Shown here piece by piece: positions 7,111 to 14,771 of a stretch of 35,139 bases of DNA; positions within the stretch are counted from its first letter, which is position 1; every line of letters begins with the position of its first letter. The notes below the pieces were generated by a model. That model was not told the origin of the DNA. It saw only the letters and a list, made by a program, of their open reading frames with translations, and ran no database searches. The stretch lies in assembly GCA_037442365.1 (NCBI GenBank), contig JBBIQK010000031.1, positions 1-35,139 of the forward strand, in the 5' to 3' direction. The DNA is from GBS-DC sp037442365. Lineage in GTDB: Bacteria > Armatimonadota > Fimbriimonadia > Fimbriimonadales > GBS-DC. The position numbers were made by a program, and so were the translations under genes.

Positions 7111-7774
7111 GCGTCTGCGCCGTTTGCCAGCCGATATGCGCCTGCTCGAAGTCCAGCATTTCGAGCAGGCGCGTGAGTTCGTGGGCGGCGTTCTGGCGCG
7201 CCTGTACCAGCAGGTCGCCCTGCAGCGCCGCCTGACGCGCCTCCAGCCACGCCTGCGCGCGGGCGCGCGGCTCCAGCATGCGGTCGGGGCGGAACACCAG
7301 CCAGCCCCGCTCGCGATGATAAATCTCTGCACTCCCCTCGCGAAGGGTAATCTCGAACAGTTGTGGTTCGGGCAGAATCAGACGCACCCGCATGCCCGAC
7401 ACCTGCACATGCTCCGGGCGCAGTTTGGAGAGGTCTATCCCTGCCGACGCTTCCGCAATGACTCGCATTCGCAGCCGCTCACCCGCCAGCCACGCAGGTA
7501 AACCGTTCGTCGCCTCGACCGCCACATCGTGCAGGGTGGTCTGGCGCGCGGTCTCCAGCCGCTGCATCGCCTGCAGGCGTTCCACAATCACCACTGGGCT
7601 GGGCTGGGTGCGATACACGGGCGCGCCCAGCGCCTGCAGGCGGCTCAGCAGCCACTCGCGCCCCGCCTCACGACTGACGAGCAGGAACGCCAGCAGCACA
7701 ACCGCGCCGATTCCTGCCGCCTTCGCGCCGCGCCAGAGCGGGCGACGCAACCGCCAGAGTATTCGAAGCCACAT
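7085..7774 (-). CDS. Membrane-anchored DUF4230 protein
   Basis: A protein of 229 residues with one N-terminal membrane helix at about 20-34 (AGIGAVVLLAFLLVS) after a basic stretch, then a soluble domain. The segment PVVIVERLQAMQRLETARQT matches the start of DUF4230 domains (VxxxLqxxxxLxT), and the length fits that family, whose function is unknown. The start lies 2 bases after the cmk stop codon, so it is the last gene of a parB-cmk-DUF4230 operon. The tail is a helical region of about 60 residues plus a Pro/Thr end. It is probably anchored with the domain outside the cytoplasm. Confidence 0.75.
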   Translation of the reverse strand: MWLRILWRLRRPLWRGAKAAGIGAVVLLAFLLVSREAGREWLLSRLQALGAPVYRTQPSPVVIVERLQAMQRLETARQTTLHDVAVEATNGLPAWLAGERLRMRVIAEASAGIDLSKLRPEHVQVSGMRVRLILPEPQLFEITLREGSAEIYHRERGWLVFRPDRMLEPRARAQAWLEARQAALQGDLLVQARQNAAHELTRLLEMLDFEQAHIGWQTAQTPTPPAASR

Positions 7775-7776
7775 AC

Positions 7777-8451
7777 CTATACCATACCCAATTGCTCGCG
7801 GCAGAGTTTCAGGGCGTACTCGAAGGTCTGCTCCTTGCTCCAGCCGTCGTTCTGAATGACAATCGCGTCGTCGGCGATACGCAGAGGCGAGTCGGCGCGC
7901 GCGGCGTCGCGGGCGTCGCGCTCCAGAATCGCCTGCAGCACCTGCTCGTAAGGTTCGTCGATGCCCTGCTGCTGGAGTTGGCGCCAGCGGCGGCGGGCGC
8001 GCTCCTGGGGGGAGGCGTCGAGGTAGAGTTTGACCGCCGCTTCGGGGAACACGATGGTGGTGGTGTCGCGCCCTTCAGCGACAACGCCGTGCGCCTGCTG
8101 CGCCAGCGCGCGTTGCTGAGCGACCATTGCGCGGCGCACGCCCGCATGCACCGAGATGCGTGAGGCGAGATCGCTGATTTCGGGCGTGCGTATCGCCTCC
8201 GACACATCCTCGCCGTCCAGCAGCACACGCTGGGAGTCGCCCTCAGGCGTGAAGCGAATCTCTATCTGCTGGGCGAGCTGGGTCAGCCCGTCGGCGTCGT
8301 CGGGGTCGATACCCCTGCGCGCCGCCGCCAGCGCCAGCGCGCGATACATCGCGCCCGTGTCGAGGAATACGAACCCCAGCGCGCGCGCCAGATTACGCGC
8401 TAAGGTGCTTTTGCCCGACCCTGCGGGACCGTCTATCGCAACGACGGTCAT
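7777..8451 (-). CDS. cmk: Cytidylate kinase
   Basis: A 224-residue (d)CMP kinase that transfers phosphate from ATP to CMP or dCMP in pyrimidine nucleotide supply. The P-loop is GPAGSGKST at 8-16, followed by LDTGAMYRA. The family motifs LASRISVHAGVRRAMVAQQR, EGRDTTTIVFPEA and the lid arginines YLDASPQERARRRWRQL are present, then RDARDAARADSPL near the end. Where most family members read GRDIGT, this one has GRDTTT, a mild variation. The length is normal. The ATG overlaps the parB stop by 4 bases (8448-8451), indicating translational coupling with parB. Confidence 0.96.
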   Translation of the reverse strand: MTVVAIDGPAGSGKSTLARNLARALGFVFLDTGAMYRALALAAARRGIDPDDADGLTQLAQQIEIRFTPEGDSQRVLLDGEDVSEAIRTPEISDLASRISVHAGVRRAMVAQQRALAQQAHGVVAEGRDTTTIVFPEAAVKLYLDASPQERARRRWRQLQQQGIDEPYEQVLQAILERDARDAARADSPLRIADDAIVIQNDGWSKEQTFEYALKLCREQLGMV

Positions 8452-9293
8452 CCCACCTCCGCGCGAATGCTCTGCAACTGCTCGGCGATAATCTCCAGCA
8501 GCAGCTCCAGCTCCTCTTCCAGTGGGGACAGGTGGCTGGGGTGCAGCGCGGACACATCCAGCCCTTCGAGGTAGCGTCGGAATCGGCGCACCTCCAGCGC
8601 AGGTCCGCGCACATCGGCGGCGGCAAGCACCTGCTCGGCGGGCTGTTCGAGAATCTCGTCGGCGCGGTCGGGTTCGTCGCGCAGGGTGCGCACCAGCGCG
8701 GCGGTCTCGTCGCTGGTGAGTTCCTCATCGCGGATTTTCTCGGCGACGCGCGTCTGCAGTTCGGGGTCGTCCAGCTCCAGCAGGCTGCGGGCGTGGCTCT
8801 CGGTGATACTGCCTGCGGGTGGGCGTCCACTGGCGGCAATCACCTGTTCGCCCACCTCTTCGGGCAGCTCCAGCAGCCCCAGCCAGATGCCGATGGTGCG
8901 TTCGCTCAGCCCCAGCATCTGCGCCAGCTCGCGGTTGGTGAGGCGGCGGCTCTCCTTGAGGCTTTTGAGCGCGCGCGCTTTGTCGATGGGCGCGAGGTCT
9001 TCGCGTTGCAGGTTCTCAATCAACTGCTCGGTGGTCACGGAGTCCTGCGCGATTTGCTTCACGATGCAGGGAATCTCGGTCAGTCCCGCGCGTTGCGCGG
9101 CGCGCCAGCGTCGCTCGCCCGTCACAATCTGGTAAGTTTCGCCGTCGGGCAACAGTCGCACCGTGATCGGGTTAATCAGTCCGTAGCGGCGGATGCTCTC
9201 CGCCAGCCCCTCCAGACTCTCCTCGTCGTAGCCCCGTCGGGGCTGGTCGGGGTCTTCCACAATCTGGTCAATCGGGATGAGTTTGACCTCCAT
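8448..9293 (-). CDS. parB: ParB/Spo0J-family chromosome partitioning or nucleoid-binding protein
   Basis: A 281-residue ParB-type protein. The start at 9293 is set by AGGAGG (9302-9307) eight bases upstream; longer readings lack one. The N-terminal ParB/Srx domain has box I/II motifs GERRWRAAQRAG (59-70) and ENLQREDL (93-100), the CTP-binding and gating region of ParB CTPases. A helix-turn-helix follows (LTNRELAQMLGLSERTIGIW), then a C-terminal helical dimerisation region (LSPLEEELELLLEIIAEQL). It should bind parS-like sites and load onto DNA. No parA is adjacent, and the downstream genes are cmk and DUF4230, so it may be an orphan or Noc-like paralog rather than the main ParB. Confidence 0.92.
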   Translation of the reverse strand: MEVKLIPIDQIVEDPDQPRRGYDEESLEGLAESIRRYGLINPITVRLLPDGETYQIVTGERRWRAAQRAGLTEIPCIVKQIAQDSVTTEQLIENLQREDLAPIDKARALKSLKESRRLTNRELAQMLGLSERTIGIWLGLLELPEEVGEQVIAASGRPPAGSITESHARSLLELDDPELQTRVAEKIRDEELTSDETAALVRTLRDEPDRADEILEQPAEQVLAAADVRGPALEVRRFRRYLEGLDVSALHPSHLSPLEEELELLLEIIAEQLQSIRAEVG

Positions 9294-9478
9294 ATCTTGC
9301 GCCTCCTGCCTGAGAAGTGTACCTGATTTGGGATGGGAAGTCTTATCAGGGGGATTCTCCCACTTTTCCCCACCATGTCGACGCCACAAGGCAATATCCT
9401 GTCACAAATCGTCTGGCAAAGAGGTACATAGGACTCAGAAGAGCAACTATGCTCTCAAACACACAGAGGAGGATTCAG

Positions 9479-10279
9479 ATGCACAAGATGGTGAGCAGTT
9501 TGGGGATTAGCTGTGCGCTGCTGTTCGCAGCAGCCTCCGAAACAAACGCTCAGGAGATTGGGCTGGATAGCGGATGGTCGATCGGTGGACAAGCTTTAAC
9601 CCAGGGAATGTCTGCGGATTTCACGCGCTACTTCTATGCCGGCACAGAGTATGTGATTTACGCCGATGGAGACATCAGCGCCCTGGATATTGACATGCAG
9701 ATTCTCGACTCGAGTGGACGAGTGATTGTCAAAGATACGGCATCGAGTAAGGCAGCGGCTGTAGCGTTCTCTCCGAATCGTTCTGGACAATACACGATTC
9801 GTCTGCGGATGGCGAGCGCGAGAGGGCGTGCGCTGGCATACTTCACCGTGTTCACTGTTGACGAGGGCTGGAATGTGCCACAACGGGATGTTGTCGCGGC
9901 ATTTTCGCGGCTTGTAGCAGTTGCAGCACACGCACAGCTCGCGAGCTACGAGGTTGGACGATTCTACGGGTTTATCATGCGACCAGGTGAAGTGCAATCG
10001 ATGACGCTCAACGGCATACGCTCCGGTTCGTATGTAGCAGTTGCAGTGGGCGACGATCTGGCGGACGACCTTGACATTGCGGTATTACAAAACGGGCGGC
10101 TGGCTGCCTCTGACACCCTGTACGATGCACTGCCTATCGCAACTTTCGACGCTCGTGCAGGCTCGCTGGAGATGCGTGTCTCCTACGAGTCGGGTTCAGG
10201 ACCCGCACTCGTACTGATGGCGCTCCTGGAGCAGCCATCCACTCAGGGCTTCGGGTCAGGACGCTCGCAACGCCTCTAA
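9479..10279 (+). CDS. Secreted protein with two β-sandwich (PPC-like) domains
   Basis: A 266-residue exported protein. ATG 9479 is chosen because GGAGG lies 7 bases upstream and a signal peptide follows directly (MHKMVSSLGISCALLFAAAS, cut near TNA/Q). Two similar halves each read as a β-sandwich of the bacterial pre-peptidase C-terminal type. The first runs from SADFTRYFYAGTEYVIYADG to GQYTIRLRMAS. The second runs from VQSMTLNGIRSGSYVAVAVG to GSLEMRVSYESG. Both have the D-x-D-x-x-(I/V) strand typical of such domains (ALDIDMQIL and DDLDIAVLQ). No catalytic domain is present, so a binding or structural role outside the inner membrane is likely. The family call is tentative. A strong hairpin follows the stop. 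Confidence 0.65.
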   Translation: MHKMVSSLGISCALLFAAASETNAQEIGLDSGWSIGGQALTQGMSADFTRYFYAGTEYVIYADGDISALDIDMQILDSSGRVIVKDTASSKAAAVAFSPNRSGQYTIRLRMASARGRALAYFTVFTVDEGWNVPQRDVVAAFSRLVAVAAHAQLASYEVGRFYGFIMRPGEVQSMTLNGIRSGSYVAVAVGDDLADDLDIAVLQNGRLAASDTLYDALPIATFDARAGSLEMRVSYESGSGPALVLMALLEQPSTQGFGSGRSQRL

Positions 10280-10302
10280 ACAACCTTAAATAATCATGCT
10301 AA

Positions 10303-10334
10303 AGTGCGCCTCACTGAAACCAGTGAGGCGCACT
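10303..10334. terminator. Bidirectional terminator hairpin
   Basis: AGTGCGCCTCACTG (10303-10316) and its perfect complement (10321-10334) flank an AAAC loop between two convergent genes. The 14-bp stem is strong; only short A/T runs flank it. Confidence 0.8.
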
Positions 10335-10385
10335 CTTAATGGGTGAAGGGTCTTGACCCTCGAAGTGAGTGATTCGCCAGTACTG

Positions 10386-11021
10386 CTAAATCCCGATCGC
10401 CTCACGAATCAGCCGCGCCAGGCGCAGCAGCGCTTCCAGCCCCAGCACGACAATCAGCGCGACGGCGACGCCAATCAGCCAGCCTGCCGACAGGAAATAG
10501 ATATCATGGTTCGCCAGCCCGACGCCGATCAGCAGCACGCCCAGCGCAGGCAGCGTGTTCATAAACGGCATCGGCGAGGACAGCACCACCGCCAGCCCAA
10601 TCACTACCAGCGCGCTGATTCGCAGAATCAGCCCGTTGCGCGTGAATCGCCTGCCGCGCGGGTGCGAGATGCGCTCGATCTTGCGCAGCATGGCGACCCC
10701 GCGCGTCTGAATCGCCTGCACAACCTTCGGCGACAGCACCTTTTGCCGCCAGCGTTTGGGAAACCAAGGCTGCTTGAGCCCGAATAGCATCTGCAGCGCG
10801 ACAATGCTCATTAGCGCGCCCAGCACGCCCGAAGTGCCCGGCGGCAGAATCGGGATAAACGCGGGGATTGCCAGCAGGATGAGCAGGAACCCGTAGCCGC
10901 GGTCGCCTGCCTTGTCCAGCACTTCCCCCAACACCACCACCCCGTCAGCGTTCGCATCCAGCGTGCGGGCGAAAATCTCCGACAGGTGCGGCTCCGATGT
11001 ATGCGTGTGCGTACCCACCAT
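10386..11021 (-). CDS. exoD: ExoD-family membrane protein (exopolysaccharide synthesis)
   Basis: A 211-residue integral membrane protein of the ExoD family. Landmarks are a cytoplasmic N-terminus (HLSEIFARTLDANADGVVVL), LGEVLDKAGDRGYGFLLILL, the loop IPILPPGTSGVLGALMSIVAL, a basic segment around WFPKRWRQKVL, and three hydrophobic segments near the C-terminus. ExoD proteins are linked to exopolysaccharide production; the biochemical role is not known. The start at 11021 lies only 4 bases after a minus-strand TATAAT (11026-11031), so the transcript may be leaderless. The gene is divergent from rnpB, and a strong hairpin ends the convergent pair. Confidence 0.85.
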   Translation of the reverse strand: MVGTHTHTSEPHLSEIFARTLDANADGVVVLGEVLDKAGDRGYGFLLILLAIPAFIPILPPGTSGVLGALMSIVALQMLFGLKQPWFPKRWRQKVLSPKVVQAIQTRGVAMLRKIERISHPRGRRFTRNGLILRISALVVIGLAVVLSSPMPFMNTLPALGVLLIGVGLANHDIYFLSAGWLIGVAVALIVVLGLEALLRLARLIREAIGI

Positions 11022-11025
11022 ACTG

Positions 11026-11048
11026 ATTATACCGCAATCGGGTAGAAT
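11026..11048. promoter_or_regulatory. Back-to-back -10 boxes for exoD and rnpB
   Basis: TATAAT reads on the minus strand at 11031-11026, four bases before the exoD ATG. TAGAAT reads on the plus strand at 11043-11048, six bases before the RNase P RNA 5' end. The -35 region of each promoter overlaps the other promoter. Confidence 0.5.
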
Positions 11049-11053
11049 TAATT

Positions 11054-11390
11054 GCCTGCTGGCTGGGCGGCGGCGCCCGACTGGGCGAGGAAAGTCCGGG
11101 CTCCACAGGAGGCTGTGCTGGGTAACCCCCAGGCGCTGGAGTACCAGCGACGGAAAGCGCCACAGAAACGCAGACCGCCCCTTCGCGGGTAAGGGTGCAA
11201 CGGCGCGGTAAGAGCGCGCCAGCGTTCGCGTGAGTGAACGGCTGGGCAAGCCCCACAGGGAGCAAGGTCGTGTAGGGAGGGGACGACGCGCTCCGCCGAC
11301 CCTCCGGGTAGACCGCGCGAGGCTTCGCGCAAGCGAACGCCCCAGAGAGATCGCCGCCTCGAACAGAACCCGGCTTACACGCCAGCAGGC
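11054..11390 (+). ncRNA. rnpB: RNase P RNA, bacterial class A
   Basis: The catalytic RNA of RNase P, which trims tRNA 5' leaders. The 5' end GCCTGCTGGC (11054-11063) pairs with GCCAGCAGGC (11381-11390) to make helix P1. Conserved landmarks are GAGGAAAGTCCGGGCTCC near 11085, CCACAGAAACG near 11160, the P10/11 core GGTAAGGGTGCAACGGCG near 11190 and GGTAAGAGCGC after it, and the 3' J-region AACAGAACCCGGCTTA near 11362. The order and spacing fit the class A fold at about 337 bases. Confidence 0.95.
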
Positions 11391-11407
11391 GCATAACGAG
11401 GCACACC

Positions 11408-12685
11408 ATGCGCGACTATAAACGCTTGCAACAGGAGACCCTCGCGCAGACTCTGCGCTGGCAGGAGAACTTCAACCCCGATGGCACGCCCAAGCCCCTG
11501 CGCGATCCCAGCGATACCACCCTCTGGCCCAATCGCGTCAGCAACGCCAACTCCGACGAATGGATTGTGCGCAACCACGACCGTATCCGCCAGATGCGCC
11601 CGCGCCTGCTGTGTATCAACTTCGTCAACGGCATCGAGCCCGGGCGCCCGGAGCGCATCTTCTCCGACCTGATTACCGCGCTGAACGAGAGCAGCCGCTA
11701 TCACGGCTACAAAGACCCCCGCGTCCCGCGCTTTCTGGAGTATTCGGTGTGGCGGTATGTGGATTTGCAGGACCCCGACGGCGTGCGCGGCAGAAACAGT
11801 CAGGCGACCCCGCGCAAGAAGAACCCGCCCCCCAACGGCATTAGCGGCAGCTACGACGGCTTCTTCACCGAAGAGTTCGCCGAACGCATCGGCGTGCGCG
11901 ACCCCAAAGACCCCAAACGCTTCCTGACCCTCAAGGAGCTGGTGGACGCGGGCTATGTGCATGAGGTGTGGTTCACGGGCGCGGCGGACAACATCGTGAG
12001 CTGGCTGGAGTGCGTGGAAATCAAGCCGCGCTACGACGCCAACTTTCGGCGCATTCCGGGCGAATATGTACAGGCGGGCAACGGCGGCGACCCCGAACAG
12101 CGATTCATCGGGCGTTCGCTGAGGCTGAACATGCTCAACTATGAGCGCGGCGTCGGCTGCGGGATGGAGAACCTCGGACACGCGCTGGAAGGCACGGCGC
12201 ACAGCAACTGTATCCCCTACTTCCGCGAGTATTTCTACGAGTACGCGATGTTCGATCTGGACACGCGCTTCGGGCTGCCCTTCAACTCCTACTACTACCT
12301 CTGGGGCGAGGATAAAGGCGTGGAGTATCCCAACGAGCGCACGGCGATTGTGCGCGACGGCGACAAACGCTGGACGCTGAACGACTACTACGCTACGGGC
12401 GGCAATGTGCATTTCCCGCCCAACGGCAGGCGGCACTACGACCAGGAGAACACCCAGCCCGTGCTGTCGACCATCGAGGACTGGCGCATCGGCAGCGGGC
12501 GGGGCGGCGCAGACCTCAAGCGCCCGTGGACGAACGCCGTGCTGGAGCCGTTCCGCGACCTCGCGCCCGACTGCATGGGGCGCTGGCTGGTCTACTGGCG
12601 ACAGAACATGCCGGGCTACCGCAACAAAAGCCGCGACAAGCAGGGCAAGCCGATGAAAAACTGGTGGCCGTTCCTGTTTTACTGA
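11408..12685 (+). CDS. Large protein of unknown family after rnpB
   Basis: A 425-residue protein I do not recognise. It starts at ATG 11408, with GAGG just upstream, 17 bases after the RNase P RNA. There is no signal peptide or membrane segment, so it appears cytoplasmic. It is rich in Tyr, Trp, Asn and Arg. Striking blocks are LLCINFVNGIEPGRPERIFS (about 67-86), HEVWFTGAADNIVSWLECVE, ENLGHALEGTAHSNCIPYFR, FNSYYYLWGEDKGVEYPNER and NDYYATGGNVHFPPNGRRHY. The conserved-looking His, Asp, Glu and Tyr residues suggest an enzyme or metal protein, but no known motif is matched. Strong codon bias and the full-length open frame leave no doubt it is a gene. Its end overlaps ligA tail-to-tail by 7 bases. 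Confidence 0.85.
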   Translation: MRDYKRLQQETLAQTLRWQENFNPDGTPKPLRDPSDTTLWPNRVSNANSDEWIVRNHDRIRQMRPRLLCINFVNGIEPGRPERIFSDLITALNESSRYHGYKDPRVPRFLEYSVWRYVDLQDPDGVRGRNSQATPRKKNPPPNGISGSYDGFFTEEFAERIGVRDPKDPKRFLTLKELVDAGYVHEVWFTGAADNIVSWLECVEIKPRYDANFRRIPGEYVQAGNGGDPEQRFIGRSLRLNMLNYERGVGCGMENLGHALEGTAHSNCIPYFREYFYEYAMFDLDTRFGLPFNSYYYLWGEDKGVEYPNERTAIVRDGDKRWTLNDYYATGGNVHFPPNGRRHYDQENTQPVLSTIEDWRIGSGRGGADLKRPWTNAVLEPFRDLAPDCMGRWLVYWRQNMPGYRNKSRDKQGKPMKNWWPFLFY

Positions 12686-14724
12686 GCCTGCGCCGCGCGC
12701 ACCATCTCCATGAACTGCGCCTCGTCCAGCACGGGCACGCCCAGCGCCTGCGCTTTCTGCAGTTTGCTGCCTGCGCCCGGTCCCGCGACCACATAGCTGG
12801 TGGCTTTGCTGACGCTGGAGGTCGCGCGTCCGCCCAGCGCGCGCACGAGCGACTCGGCTTCCTCGCGCGTGTACGCCTGCAGTTCCCCTGTGAACACGAA
12901 GGTCAGCCCCGCGAATGGGGTTGCGCCGCGCGTCGGGCGCTCGGCTTCCATGCGCACGCCCACCTGACGCAGCTTCTCAATCACAGCGCGGTTTTCGGGA
13001 CGCGCGAAAAACTCGACCACCTCGCGCGCAGTTTCGGGACCCATGCCGTGAATCTGGGTGATCTGCTCCTCGCTCGCCGCCATCAGCGCGTCCATGCTGC
13101 CGAAGTGTTCCGCCAGCAGGCGCGCGGCGTGTTCGCCCACATGGCGGATGCCCAGCGCGAAAATCAGCCGCTCCAGCGGGTTGTTTTTGCTCTTCTCAAT
13201 CGCCTGTAGCAGGTTGCTCACCAGCTTCTCGCCGCTGCGCTCCAGCCCGACCAGCGCGTCGCGGTGCAGATGCAGGCTGTAGAGGTCGGCGGGGTCTTTG
13301 ATGTAGCCCAGCTCGAACAGTCGCTGCACCCACTTGTCGCCCAGCCCTTCGATATTCATCGCGTTGCGGCTGGTGAAGTGGCGGATGCGCTCCACGATTT
13401 GCGCAGGGCAGGCGAGGTTGATACAGCGCAGGGCGGCTTCGTCTTCGGGGCGTTCCACCTGCGCGCCGCACACAGGGCACTGCTGGGGCGGCTCGATGGG
13501 TGGCTCGTCGCCGTCGCGCGCCTCCAGCTGCACGGACACCACTTCGGGGATGACCTCGCCCGCGCGCTGAATCACCACGCGGTCGCCGATGCGGATGTCC
13601 TTCTCGCGGATGTAGTCGATGTTGTGCAGGGTCGCGCGCGAGACCGTGACGCCGCCCACGGACACAGGCTCCATAATCGCCACGGGGGTCAGCACGCCCG
13701 TGCGTCCGACCTGCCAGCGCACCTCCAGCAGGGTGGTAAGGGCGCGCTCCGCGGGGTATTTGTAGGCGATTGCCCAGCGGGGCGCGCGCGCCGTCGCGCC
13801 CAGCTGCCGCTGCAGGCTCAGGCGGTTCACCTTAATCACCACGCCGTCGGTGGCGTAGTCCAGCTCGGCTCGGCGCGTTGCCCACTCGCGGCAGAACTCT
13901 AACGCCTGCTCTATACCCTGCGCTATGCGCGTGTGCGGGTTCACAGGGAAGCCCCACGCGCGCAGCTGCTGCAGGGTGTCCCACTGGCTCTCGAACGCCG
14001 CGCCCTCGCAGGAGCCGATCCCGTATGCCCAGAAGCGCAGGCGTCGGCGGGCGGTGATGCGCGAGTCGAGCTGGCGCAGGCTGCCTGCCGCCGCGTTGCG
14101 CGGATTGGCAAACGGCGGCTCCCCTGCCTCCAGACGCTCGCGGTTGATGCGCTCGAACTCGTGATGGCTCAGGTAGACCTCGCCGCGCACCTCCACCAGG
14201 CGCGGGGGCGCATCGAACAGGCTCTGCCCCGCCTGCAGGCGGAGCGGAATCTGGCGCACCGTGCGCAGGTTGGGCGTCACGACCTCGCCGCGCACGCCGT
14301 CGCCGCGCGTCGCGCCGACGGTCAACACCCCGTCCTCGTAGGTCAGCGACACCGCCAGCCCGTCAATCTTCAGCTCGCAGGTGTATTCAATAGCGTGGTC
14401 AGCGGGCAGGTCGAGGAACCGCTTCACGCGCTGGTCGAACGCCCGCAGCTCCTCCTCGCTGAAGGCGTTGTCGAGGCTCAGCATCGCCTCGCGGTGGGTG
14501 TGTTCGGGGAACGCGCTCAGCGGCGGCGCGCCGACGCGCTGCGTGGGCGAATCGGGCGTAATCAGCTCAGGGAACTGCGCCTCCAGCTGCTGCAGCTCGC
14601 GGAACAGGGCGTCATACTCCTCATCACTAATCTCAGGCGCGTCCAGCACATAGTAGCGGTAGTTGTGATACTCGATTTGCCGGCGGAGCGTCTCGATGCG
14701 CGCCTGTGCCTGCTCGCGTGTCAT
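12679..14724 (-). CDS. ligA: NAD+-dependent DNA ligase
   Basis: A 681-residue LigA of normal length, sealing nicks in replication and repair with NAD+ as cofactor. The order is: domain Ia (YHNYRYYVLDAPEISDEEYD at 19-38), adenylation domain with catalytic K119 in CELKIDGLAVS, the GDGVRGEVVTPNLRTVRQIP motif, the OB fold (GRTGVLTPVAIMEPV and RAGEVIPEV), a four-cysteine zinc finger (CPVCGAQ then CINLACPAQ), helix-hairpin-helix repeats, and a C-terminal BRCT domain (TFVFTGELQAYTREEAESLV). All key residues are present. It lies 47 bases downstream of nuoD on the same strand and is probably co-transcribed. Confidence 0.98.
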   Translation of the reverse strand: MTREQAQARIETLRRQIEYHNYRYYVLDAPEISDEEYDALFRELQQLEAQFPELITPDSPTQRVGAPPLSAFPEHTHREAMLSLDNAFSEEELRAFDQRVKRFLDLPADHAIEYTCELKIDGLAVSLTYEDGVLTVGATRGDGVRGEVVTPNLRTVRQIPLRLQAGQSLFDAPPRLVEVRGEVYLSHHEFERINRERLEAGEPPFANPRNAAAGSLRQLDSRITARRRLRFWAYGIGSCEGAAFESQWDTLQQLRAWGFPVNPHTRIAQGIEQALEFCREWATRRAELDYATDGVVIKVNRLSLQRQLGATARAPRWAIAYKYPAERALTTLLEVRWQVGRTGVLTPVAIMEPVSVGGVTVSRATLHNIDYIREKDIRIGDRVVIQRAGEVIPEVVSVQLEARDGDEPPIEPPQQCPVCGAQVERPEDEAALRCINLACPAQIVERIRHFTSRNAMNIEGLGDKWVQRLFELGYIKDPADLYSLHLHRDALVGLERSGEKLVSNLLQAIEKSKNNPLERLIFALGIRHVGEHAARLLAEHFGSMDALMAASEEQITQIHGMGPETAREVVEFFARPENRAVIEKLRQVGVRMEAERPTRGATPFAGLTFVFTGELQAYTREEAESLVRALGGRATSSVSKATSYVVAGPGAGSKLQKAQALGVPVLDEAQFMEMVRAAQAQ

Positions 14725-14771
14725 AGCGCTTCGATTCGCGACAGGGGCGCGGGATTCCTATCTGTCCGTCG

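Noticed and set aside
8532..9326. Plus-strand frame of 264 codons opposite parB
   Set aside because: It is antisense to an unmistakable ParB and has no ribosome binding site or motif.
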